A stretch of 64,000 nucleotides of DNA from Phorcus lineatus (taxonomy: Eukaryota; Mollusca; Gastropoda; Trochida; Trochidae): assembly GCA_921293015.1 (NCBI GenBank), contig OV121093.1:23880622-23944621 (forward strand), in the 5' to 3' direction. Each line of letters starts with the position of its first letter. The stretch's first letter is position 1. The notes beneath the pieces are model-generated. The model was not told where the DNA came from and did not search any database. It saw only the letters and a list, made by a program, of their open reading frames with translations. The position numbers were made by a program, and so were the translations under genes. This document shows positions 12,901 through 26,170 of the stretch, in pieces.

Positions 12901-15900
12901 TACCAATATAGATAATCTCACTCCCACATCCATATACATTTACGGCAAACATACAGACACACATATAAACACACACAAACACATACATAGACAGTACATA
13001 TCTACATACACACACACACATCCATACACACATACTTATATACATACATACAGACATTGTACATATTATGTCATTTACATATGTAAGGTCTTGTTCTTTT
13101 TATGAATATGTTTGTGTAATGTTTTTCCTGAAATGAAATTTTTGTCTAAAATGAACATTAAGGGCTAACCTATTTCATGTTTCAAATGTATTTGGATAAG
13201 TTTATTATCACCTGGTTTAGTTTGTATGTATGTCACTAATAATTTCCGATGATATAATTGTGGTCTATGTTTAACCATCATAATGAAAGGTATCAACTGA
13301 ATACAAACAACCTCCCAATATTCTCTCTATATATATCATTCTTACTAACATAAGATACTAAAAACGTTTATTCCAACATGATTTATACATAAGAAAGTAC
13401 ATAAATACATCATTCCCACATCCATATACATTTACATGCATACAAATACATACACACACGCATACATACACACATTATTACTGATTAGGTTTGTATGTTT
13501 ATTTGTAATATATATCTACAATAAGACTTTGTTTATATGTAGGGACGTCTAATCAAGGCGACTTCCACACAAGTAATGCTGACTTTGACAGATTAAATCC
13601 TTATATATATATCATTATCTTGAAATTTCAAGATGCTATGTTGAAATTTCAACTTATTTATCTTGAAATTTCAACATAATTATCTTGAAATTTCAACATA
13701 ATTATCTTGAAATTTCAACTTTTTTCTTGAAATTTCGAGATAAAAATTAAAAGAACAGATGGCCCTAATATGCCACCGTAGGAATTTGATGTCACCAGGT
13801 ATAAAAATTAAACGAAATTACAAAATGCCGACGTGAAATATGTATACACATTGATGTTGATATGATAACTAACAACGTATTTAACAAAATAAAATTTAGA
13901 TATGTTACAACATCAGTTAAGTCTCATACATTTGATAGGAATATAAACATAAATGCAAATGTCTGATTACAAAATTACTGTTGATAACTTTATTTCTGTC
14001 ATTATAAAGATCAGGCCTCACTCTAAGTCACAAGTTCTTCCTAAATACGAACGAAGTTAAAAACTTTGGAAACTCGACTCGAATTGAATTAATATTGTTT
14101 TATTTGCGGTTTATATTAGCCTACGAGTTACAAACAGTTACAACAACTGACTGCTTTAATGCAAGTGACGTTACTCCGCCAGCACGACGCGGAGGGAAGC
14201 ACGTGTACTCCGGGGGGCACTAGGGGCAATTACATTATGTACGCACGCGCTACAGACGGATACCTGCCAAACAACGACCATTTCTCCTCCTGCAGCGTGG
14301 CGGCAATGGCCCCCTTCATACTGGCCCGGGGGGTCGGCCCCGGGGGGTGCTTCGTCGGTAAGTGTGCTATAGCAAACTCAATATACCATCTTCATCTCAA
14401 TATACCATCATCGGTGTTACAAGAGCATCATCGTAGACAAACAGTTTAGATATATACATTTTGGAAGGTAAATGTTACAGCAGCTTATTCAGTTCAGCAT
14501 TTACAGTAGTGATAAACTTTGCTTAATACTGAAATTTTAGAACACAACAAACTTTTTTTTTTTTTTTTAAGAATGTCAGGGAAGACATAAAATATCTCCT
14601 TGTACTTAAAGGTTTTAAACAATGATCAGGCAATGGAATTCACCTGCTATTGTCGCTAGGCCTTATAATTCCCAGTGATAAGTTTGAATAGGACTCACTT
14701 GTTCTGAATAACAAATAGAGGGTGTTGTTGTATTCAAACAGTACAATGTGTGATTCAAAACATACTGAACGCATGATAAATATTCCATATGTTCAAATGA
14801 ATAGGACTTTTACATCAAACCTTAAAAGAAGCGAGTCTAAAAAAGGATTGCGTTATATTTGAAGGGCAAACATAACCGGTTTTTGTTTCTTTGATAATTA
14901 ATCGAAAGAAAAGTGTAGTAGTCTGATGTTTCAAAATTTCTTTTCCGAAGTGGCAGGATAGTTTTGATTTAGGTGAAGCGCAACTTGAAATATAACAACC
15001 ATATTTTTAGATTTTCCCCTTTCACAATATTTTTATAAAAACTAACATATGACTATTGAAGTTTAAGGGGTATCTCCTATTGCTCCTAGTAGGGCAGTAA
15101 ATTCTTAGTATAAAAGAAGAAAAAGCTTTATGCATGCAGCAATGTAGCCATCATCAGGTATGTTAAAGTCATAGTCTCATTTTTGTAAGGCAACTAAACT
15201 AAACCAATTATTCTTCACGAACAAAATCTGATCACTAACACAAATATTTCCTGTCGCATTTGCAAAGATTTTCATTTTTATGCCCATTTTACAGTTTTGG
15301 ATGAAGCAGCTTATTGGCGTATGCCATTTCAGACCAATGAGGTACCGAATCAAGTGCAATCCCATCGCGAGTACGAAACACCGGAAATCTAGTCATCGCA
15401 GCGCCGATACTTATGACAGACGCATTCTTCACTGAGTTTACCACCTTTTTGTTATTACTGTATTTGAAAAAGCGTAAGCTATTAGCTATTTTCATTGGAT
15501 ATTCAGCTGGTAAATTTTATGTGTTCTTCGTCACGGCCTTAGCGAAATGACGTGGTAAGGACTAACGCTCGCAAAAAACATAATATTCGGGTAGGGTAGG
15601 GTAGTTTGAACTTCATTATTGAGGGCTAGAATGCCTGCAGAGTTCTGAAAATTGTTGCAAACGTCAGGGGAAAGATTTCTGTGAGTGGTGAACTATTTGT
15701 CCGTCATTTATGAAAATTTGCCTAGCAAAAATGAGACTATGACTTTAATTGTGACACCATTACAACCTAGAAGAAATGTGACAGGTCATTCAGGAAATAC
15801 AGAAAGCCGCCGCGAAAGATTTTTCCCTGACGAACCCATGGTTAATATACCTAGTTAAAAAAATATACAGAATGGATATCATCAACAGTCGTACATGACT

Positions 15901-18900
15901 TTCAACGTTATACAATTACCTGACTTTGACTATTTTCCATCGATGTCACATGTTAACAATTTATGCCATGAACCAACCATGCACATGTTATCGAGGGCTT
16001 TGGTGTTTAAAAAAACACACAGTAAAAAAAGTATTTGAGATAAGCGATGGCAGACGGATACAAAAGTATTTGAGATAAGCGATGGCAGATGGATACAAAA
16101 GTATTTGAGATAAGCGATGGCAGATGGATACAAAAGTATTTGAGAAAAGCGATGGCAGATGGATACAAAAGTATTTGAGATAAGCGATGGCAGATGGATA
16201 CAAAAGTATTTGAGATAAGCGATGGCAGATGGATACAAAAGTATTTGAGATAAGCGATGGCAGATGGATACAAAAGCTATTGTCAATTATTGATCAGTTT
16301 TCTTTACATTTTGCTTGGTCTCGTGATTGTATATTAGTACTGGTTTGAAGGAAGTCCCAAACACAATGTATTAGCATTATAAAACCTAAATTCCAATTAT
16401 GAACATCGTTTCTGTATCAGTAACAGATCGCCCAACCGCAACTTTGAAGTTGTCTTCAAGTTGCGACCGCTGCACGAGAACTTCGACCACGTGCGTTTCG
16501 GTAGTGATAGATTTCAGGCCTGTTGCGGCATTCTGACTTGAGCGTCTCTGTTGTAAGGACGTGTCTGGTTCGCGTTAGATTTAGATAGTTTTCTCCCAAC
16601 ATTTTGATTAGATAGCTCTGTTGGCGGCAATTGGTATTAACAATTGCAAAGGATACAAACTTTCAATGTAGTTTGTTATAGAATCTCAGATAGTCCATTG
16701 TAATCTGATAGTACTTCTTCTTTTGTTGTAGATAGTTGACAAATATGTAAATATTATCTCGGGGTTTTGCATATTGGGTTTCTTTTATCAGTTTTCGACA
16801 GTTAATAAGTGTTATCACGTTTAGTTGTATGGTTATTCAATTACGACACTCATACTAAAAAAATGTAATCACGTTTAGTTCCTTGACACATATCCCGCCG
16901 GGGGCTCGGCAACTTTGTCTGCAGTAGAGAACTGTTCTACACGCAGTCAGGTTTAGGTGCAATGCCACAGTACCAACCATGGTTCGCTAATTCCAGCCGA
17001 TGCTCGCAGGTTTCACCGCAATGCATAGCCACAATAGTGTTGCGGGCTTTCTCCCTGCAATAATACTAGCAGCCGCGTTATAAGTGAAATAATCTTGAAA
17101 GTGGCGTTAAATACGAACTCACCTCACCTCCTTGACACATAACAGTTTCTATCATACATTCGTTCCTATCTTACTATGCTTTTCCACGCCGCTAATGGCT
17201 GAAATATTGCCCAAGCGGCGTTAAACAATAACTCACTCACTCACTATGCTTTTCTTTCCTTATTTCTATTCTTTTCTCCCTGATCTGTCCACATTCTTAA
17301 ACCCAAATTCACTCACTCACTTAAATCTCTTTTCTTTCTCTTAAGTATCACGCTTCCACTTTCGTCCAAAACCATTTTCGTTAAGAACAAGTACATTCAA
17401 GGAACGTATTTAGCTTCCTGTTTGGGAATAAAGTAAATTCATTGCTAAAGCATTCATCATCATATGGAGTCTGAGAGGGCATAATACTCTCAGTGGTATT
17501 AAAACAGAGGATTTTAAGCCTCCTGTTTTGCCTAGAACTGTGTTGTGGGGGAATAGCTCGGGATCTACACACCTTCAAAAACAAGCAGAGAAGATTCTTT
17601 CAGGCAGGGAACAAGACTGTTTATTCGTAAGATAGTAAATGAATCAGACAAGAAGTAAATCAATCAGACACAACAAGCCATCAAATAATAAATGAAATCA
17701 TATGTAAGTTACAGTTATTGAATATAAAAACAATGATACCTGAGTTAGAGAATTGATAAGTATGATTAACATATTTATTATGTAACAGTATAATATGAGA
17801 GTAATTATAATTGAGTTCGATAATCAATAAGTATAATGAACATAATTGTATATAACAGTATAATGCAATAGCTATAAATGAACAAAGGATGTGAGTATCT
17901 CAACAACTTCTAAATGCAGCTCACTAAGTAATGATTATGTGACAAACCGGAGCTTAACAATTTACTTAAGATAAATGAACATTACATTCATCTAGATAAT
18001 ACAAATACATATATCGTCTTAACTTCCATGTTTATATGCCATTAATAAACATTCATTATACACCTAACCCTTATATTAAAATACTTACTTGAATAGTGTT
18101 CCTCTTACAACACGTGTGCAATATAAGAAGTATTATGGTAAAGTAAATAAAACGATAATTACATCTAAAGCCTTAAACAAATATAAAACATGTCCTACTT
18201 TATTAATGTAATGATTCTTTACAATTTAATACTATTGAAAATATTAGATATATTACGGTATGGAAGGCTTTGTTTAAACACTTGAACAAGAGACAACATG
18301 AATACAAATTATTGCTAGAATAATGAAGGACCTATTATAATTTTAAGTGTGAATTCTTTTAGAGTTATTACAGTACGGAAGGTACACTGATAATTACATT
18401 TAAAGCACTTAAACAAAGGTTAACTCTATTGCCTGTTCTTGCTCGCATAATGGATAGACTCTTATTTCTAGTTTAGCAAGGTGAAATATTAGACTTACTA
18501 CGGTACAGGAAGTTATATGATAATCCTATCTTTCATCACGATAATTTATCCAAAGTGTAACAGTGACATTCTAACGTTTACAGAAACCTATACATGATGA
18601 ACTCTGTTAATATTTGTAAAGACTACCTATATTGAAGACATAAGGGAATATAACAAGCACTGTTTGATTATTTTGTACCAAGATGGATATTTATAATTGC
18701 CTGTATCTTTTGAACTATTCTAATACTTTGCTACATCGCCGTGGCATCATAATAATTTGTGTAAATTACGTAATAAGACATTGCCCGAATGTGCACGTTT
18801 AGCTAGGAAGATAACATTAAAGTTTTGTACCCTAGAACATATGCGCTTACAGACAGGATACCTTGAACGTAAATATGTATATAAGCTTCCGGCGCTACAT

Positions 18901-21900
18901 GACATTTAACATACACAGACGTGTTAAGTAGTATAACATGATACACCACAAAGATATGAATATGAACATTTGAAAACTTGAACATCATCAACACGTTGTA
19001 CATATATGTGCTTTAGCATCCACGACACCCGACCGAGAATAAAATATACATTTTAACATAATTCTCTTCCTAAATACTTCTACATTTGAAGCAACTGTAT
19101 AAACACTATTTATGAATTAAAACCACCCAATGCATTAGAATTGTCCTACTGAATTCTGACTAAAAATAACATAAGTTCATTATTGAAGGCAGCAGATTTT
19201 AAACAAAGTTTCAACACAATAGCAAAGTGAAGTGACTTACCTTCAAAAACAAGCAGAGAAGATTCTTTCAGGCAGGGAACAAGACATACATATTTACGTT
19301 CAAGGTATCCTGTCTGTAAGCGCATATGTTCTAGGGTACAAAACTTTAATGTTATCTTCCTAGCTAAACGTGCACATTCGGGCAATGTCTTATTACGTAA
19401 TTTACACAAATTATTATGATGCCACGGCGATGTAGCAAAGTATTAGAATAGTTCAAAAGATACAGGCAATTATAAATATCCATCTTGGTACAAAATAATC
19501 AAACAGTGCTTGTTATATTCCCTTATGTCTTCAATATAGGTAGTCTTTACAAATATTAACAGAGTTCATCATGTATAGGTTTCTGTAAACGTTAGAATGT
19601 CACTGTTACACTTTGGATAAATTATCGTGATGAAAGATAGGATTATCATATAACTTCCTGTACCGTAGTAAGTCTAATATTTCACCTTGCTAAACTAGAA
19701 ATAAGAGTCTATCCATTATGCGAGCAAGAACAGGCAATAGAGTTAACCTTTGTTTAAGTGCTTTAAATGTAATTATCAGTGTACCTTCCGTACTGTAATA
19801 ACTCTAAAAGAATTCACACTTAAAATTATAATAGGTCCTTCATTATTCTAGCAATAATTTGTATTCATGTTGTCTCTTGTTCAAGTGTTTAAACAAAGCC
19901 TTCCATACCGTAATATATCTAATATTTTCAATAGTATTAAATTGTAAAGAATCATTACATTAATAAAGTAGGACATGTTTTATATTTGTTTAAGGCTTTA
20001 GATGTAATTATCGTTTTATTTACTTTACCATAATACTTCTTATATTGCACACGTGTTGTAAGAGGAACACTATTCAAGTAAGTATTTTAATATAAGGGTT
20101 AGGTGTATAATGAATGTTTATTAATGGCATATAAACATGGAAGTTAAGACGATATATGTATTTGTATTATCTAGATGAATGTAATGTTCATTTATCTTAA
20201 GTAAATTGTTAAGCTCCGGTTTGTCACATAATCATTACTTAGTGAGCTGCATTTAGAAGTTGTTGAGATACTCACATCCTTTGTTCATTTATAGCTATTG
20301 CATTATACTGTTATATACAATTATGTTTATTATACTTACTGATTATCGAACTCAATTATAATTACTCTCATATTGTACTGTTACATAATAAATATGTTAA
20401 TCATACTTATCAATTCTCTAACTCAGGTATCATTGTTTTTATATTCAATAACTGTAACTTACATATGATTTCATTTATTATTTGATGGCTTGTTGTGTCT
20501 GATTGATTTACTTCTTGTCTGATTCATTTACTATCTTACGAATAAACAGTCTTGTTCCCTGCCTGAAAGAATCTTCTCTGCTTGTTTTTGAGAAGCAGAT
20601 AGGTCGGAATCGGAAAGGTCAAAGGATAGGTCTGTGGGATGAGATTGCTTGTGATTTGTTGGTGTTTTGGATGAAGTTGTGTGAGTGTTGGTGTTATGCC
20701 TATTTTGTGAGATGGAGGCAGCATTGACGTTAGATGAGCGTTGGTAATAATATACATGATGAACTCTGTTAATATTTGTAAAGACTACCTATATTGAAGA
20801 CATAAGGGAATATAACAAGCACTGTTTGATTATTTTGTACCAAGATGGATATTTATAATTGCCTGTATCTTTTGAACTATTCTAATACTTTGCTACATCG
20901 CCGTGGCATCATAATAATTTGTGTAAATTACGTAATAAGACATTGCCCGAATGTGCACGTTTAGCTAGGAAGATAACATTAAAGTTTTGTACCCTAGAAC
21001 ATATGCGCTTACAGACAGGATACCTTGAACGTAAATATGTATATAAGCTTCCGGCGCTACATGACATTTAACATACACAGACGTGTTAAGTAGTATAACA
21101 TGATACACCACAAAGATATGAATATGAACATTTGAAAACTTGAACATCATCAACACGTTGTACATATATGTGCTTTAGCATCCACGACACCCGACCGAGA
21201 ATAAAATATACATTTTAACATAATTCTCTTCCTAAATACTTCTACATTTGAAGCAACTGTATAAACACTATTTATGAATTAAAACCACCCAATGCATTAG
21301 AATTGTCCTACTGAATTCTGACTAAAAATAACATAAGGGAGGGAACAAGACTGACGTTAGAAAGTTTAGTCTCCCCTTTTATAGCCCTGATTCTCTGTGT
21401 GAATTTGAAAATATGTCGTTTCTATCTACCTCTTGATAATGGATAATCTTCATTATGATTACGTTATGTACATTTGATGCGACATTGAGTGCCCGGAATG
21501 ATAATCAAAGTTTATGCTTGCCATTGACTGTTGAAGTAAACGCTCTTGTTGTTAAAGTGATAAGCTGTTGTTTGTCCAACTGGTCGCTCCGACAGGTTAG
21601 TTAATACTTATTGCCTAATAGCTGGGCTTAGCACCTCGTGTCAACTTGTATCGGAGAGAGAGATAAGTGATATCATGTAAGCTGACTCTACACATTAAGA
21701 CTTCATGGGTTAAATAATGTAAATTATAACTTTGTAGTGTATAACAAAAATTATGAAAATTTTGAACTAAAATATAGCAATTTTGGCACTGTTATAGTAT
21801 ATCTCGTTATTCCTCTAAGTCTTTATAGATATCATCGATATAAGTGTCTTTAACTGTGTTATCTTTATCAGGGTAAAATATTTTCAAAATTTCTTAGATG

Positions 21901-24900
21901 AACCATACATCTGGTGATTTATTTGCATTCACTTATTCTTTTCTTGAATCTTGTACGGTTACATAGAATAAATATATTTAATCAAATCTTGTAAGTGACT
22001 TAAAAGAGGGCCGAAAAAAGTTCAGTTCAAATCAACTTTCAAAGGTCTTCTTTTTCTTACTTCGGGTGAAGTAGAACTCATATGTTTGCCATTGTGCTGT
22101 GACATTCGCAATACTATAACTTTCAACTTCACTGGATGCGACGTATTCGACGTGAATTTTCAAATAGCCAACATGTATCTTTTGCTCTGGGAAATGAGGC
22201 TGTACTGCAAGGACATGACAATGAAAGCGCCGGGGCTGTGATGGTCTTTGTCTAACAGCAATGATGTTGCAATTCACCTTTATTTGTAAGTTCGAGTAAT
22301 AAGAAAAATATCAAACTTGTTCTTCTTTGTTCTTCTTTGATATGATTTTAGTGAACTCGATCGTGTTAGTATCTTTTAGGAGTTCTCTGTCTTATACGGG
22401 GAGTTTGTTAAGCTTAATTCGGGCAGAAGATTTATTACCCCGTTATAAAACCAATAGTGGTAAAAATACATTCATTCCTTTCAGCTTTCGTCTGTTAATT
22501 GATTTTTGAATTAATACTGTGATACCAGAAGTCTAACGGAACTATTACACAATATAATATCTAGGTCAGAAATGGCAATATCCATATGTGTAATACGTTT
22601 ATAACGTATCCCTCTTTACAACCTTTCTGCAGATTTCACAAACTTGCATTGATGAAAACATGGTGCACACGTCCAGGCTCCAGTTCACAAAAAGAGCAGA
22701 TATTTTGATCAATCATAAATCTGTACTGAACATCTAAACGCTTTATCTTTAGTATATTTTCTGTACTTTTTAAACACATCAATGGAATATTTAAGTTATA
22801 TTCATCTTGCCATTTTTGACAAATCCTAAAAAATTCTTTTTCCCTTTTGTTGAGATAACGGATCATGGAAAGTTGGGCATAATGAAAGGTTGACGGTTTT
22901 GTCTGATTTTATAAGAGAGTATCTCTCCACATTTTGGGGATATTCAAAATTATCTTATTGTACTCAAGGATTGTTCCCTTGATACAATAGAGACTTTTAA
23001 CTTCTTTGAAGGGCAAACATTTATTATCACCCCCAATATCTCTTCTTGTGTGAATACCTCTGTTAAACCAGCTTTCAATTAAGAAATTGCTGTGTCTAAA
23101 CTGATGATTTAACCACAGAGGTTCAGCTAGAATTTCTTCTACCTGAGATGTATCTATAACATGATGGGGTTTTTTTTATAATATTAACCCCATAAAGTTA
23201 AATGTTCGTGTCAAAAAGGGTTATTAATAAGTTAATACCTATCTAATTTCTCACCTTAAGTAATCTAGCAAAGACGCAAGTTTAAGGATGCGATATAAAC
23301 CTTACTCGGGTCATGTGGTATTTTGGATGTAAATTGATAATATTAATAATGTATAAGCTACATTTATATTATGAAACATACTCTGTGTCATTAAATGCTT
23401 GCCCAATTGAATGTTGCCTATATGCTGTGTGACACTTAATGAAACAATTTCTTCTATTCCTGCTTCTACTGCTGATGTTCGTGTACAGAGCGCGTGACGG
23501 CCCAGTGCGGCAATACAGTGGTGGAGGAGGGCGAGGCGTGTGACTGCGGGTACGAAGCTGACTGCAAGGAGAGCTGTTGCAACCCACAGACCAACACCCC
23601 CGGGGCCAACACACCATGTACCGTGCGGGATACCTCCGTCTGCAGGTGCGTGATGTCATTACACGACCAGCTTATACTTCACTGCACCTTCCTTGGTCTC
23701 TCTACATGTGCGTCTGAAGAAAAAGGAGTAAATTCTTATACCCATATTCTCGATACGTCGATTCCCACTCCTTGCGAATGTTTCCTGATGTTAAACAATA
23801 TCTTTGTCTTTTACGTCGCCATGAGATCGCTATCTCTAATTTGTAACTATATTCAAAGCGCAAAATATAGAACCGGGGTCTCGTTAACAAACGCGTACTT
23901 AGAGGCGGTATTTTCTCTCGAGTATAAATGTCAACGAGATCACTAACGCAATATTGACTAATACTTAATCTTTTATATCATTTCATTTGAAATAAATTTG
24001 TTGTTACAACTAATATTAATACTAAAGTGTTGGAAGTCCAGTGGAAGTATTTGTATCAATTTAGGGTTAGAGAATCGAGAATTTGATGTGACCATTAGTA
24101 ATTCTTAACCACGAGAGACGCTTTGATATGCCAGAGTGACTCCAAAGGAAACCGGCTTATGTAGATATGTTCATTTAAGTTTGGCTTAAGCTATATATAT
24201 ACACAAAACATGACAATTTCCCCCTTTACGCCACTGGTCTCCGCTTCTTCTTTCATGAATGATTCCCAGGGCAATATGGAGTCAATCTTCTTATATCAGA
24301 TAGGTTAAAGGAGCATAGAGTATGTTGTTGAGGTCAGATCTGTCAAACTTCATAAATACTGTAATTTTAACGAGAAGTAGTGAATCTTTCAGAAAATCAT
24401 AATCATAATGTTTATCAGTTCAGTATAATGACAGTACACGAATTAAAGTCGGGATTTATGATCGAAAACCGCACACTGGCGCGCCACAATGACTCAAACG
24501 TAATTTTGGAAACTTTTTAAAAGCAGACAAAAAGACGAACATAGGTTGATAGTGTTAAGTAGGACATTTGACTTTTACTCATGTTACCTGGAGACAGAAT
24601 TTCGATTTAACTTCATATGACCGTTCTCCAATTGTCATTGAAAACAAGAAAACATCAAAATTTGGCCCTTTTAGAGATAAATCTGCAAGTTTAGGGAGGC
24701 GATTTTATTTTAACACAGGTTAAACACAGGCCATAAAGCATTTGGCTCTTGAAAACATGAAAAATCATGAAACATAATGTGTGTCACTTTAAGGGACATT
24801 TGCATTACCGCTTGCCAAGCTCTATGTTATTTTGAACTGTTTGAACGTTTAGTAGAACAGATCTTGAAGTAGAAATGTGGAAAGCCATACTAACAATCTC

Positions 24901-26138
24901 AAACAATGCAGTCATTCTGAACTTGGTGTTTAATAAAATATACATTTTTTAATTAGATTGATTAGACATCATTAGATATCAATTTGAAGAAAGTCGTGCT
25001 CATGTTGGAAAATGAATAATTGATTAAGACAATAACGATATAAAGTTGCTCCCCACCACGTGTGTCTCTTGACTAATAGTGAAGGTTGTTTATTGCAGTC
25101 CGAGTTCCGGTCCTTGCTGTGACACTTCTTGCCGCTATATCACAGCCGCTTCTACAACTGCGTGTAGGGACAACACCTCCTGTCTGCAGCCCGCATATAC
25201 TGTACATATCCTACACTCATGTGGCCGCTCGTCCCACCAGATACTTTATTTATCATTTAAAAAACCCGTAAATGTATGAGTTTAAATGATGAGTCATTTA
25301 ACGGCAAATGGTTCTGTTAACTATATACAAATTATCACCAGAAACGTATCATCACCTTATCATGACTTTGAGCTCTCATCTCACGTCACGTCCTGCACAC
25401 AAGTGCTACGAGGCACAGACAGACGTTGTTCTGCATTATATTATATTCTTTCTTAACTAGAGATTCCAAAGAACATATCAATTTGTATTGTCATTTCGAG
25501 TAAATAAACGCCGATTTTCATATTATGATATATAATGACCCACAGTTAAATATTACGTATGCACGTTTGGAAGTATGTCCCTTAACCAATCAACTGGCGC
25601 CTCCAGTCAGTGCCCAGCGTCGGTTTGGAAGCCTGACCGAACCCCATGTGAGGACCAGCGCGTGTGCATCAATGGGGTAGGTTCCACAGTTACTCCCGAC
25701 AGCAGCAATATCAGAACCAACGTTGATAAGGGAAACCTCCATTATGATGAGTGTCACTGTTAATGGATACATTCACTTCAATACGCTGGGCACCTTATTT
25801 ACAGAAGCCCACTGAAAGACTGCATGGAAAACAACAAGTACGACAGTCACTTTGTAACCAGTTCGTCATTGTCGGCTGTAATGTTCTATGATATATATGT
25901 AATGCTCATACAATAGCGGTTTCCAAATTAGTGACAAAGATGTGTAGTAGGTCTCACCTGTGTTGTAAGACCTGATTACGTAGATGGTTTCCAAGTTCGA
26001 GTGTAGTAGGTCTCACCTGTGTTGTAAGACCTGAATACGTAGCAGGTTTCAAAGTTCGACATGTAGCGGGACACTGTGTGTGTGTTGTAGACATGTGGCG
26101 GATTACTCTGTGTGTTGTCGACTTGTAGCTGGACACAG

Positions 26139-26170
<32 letters not shown>

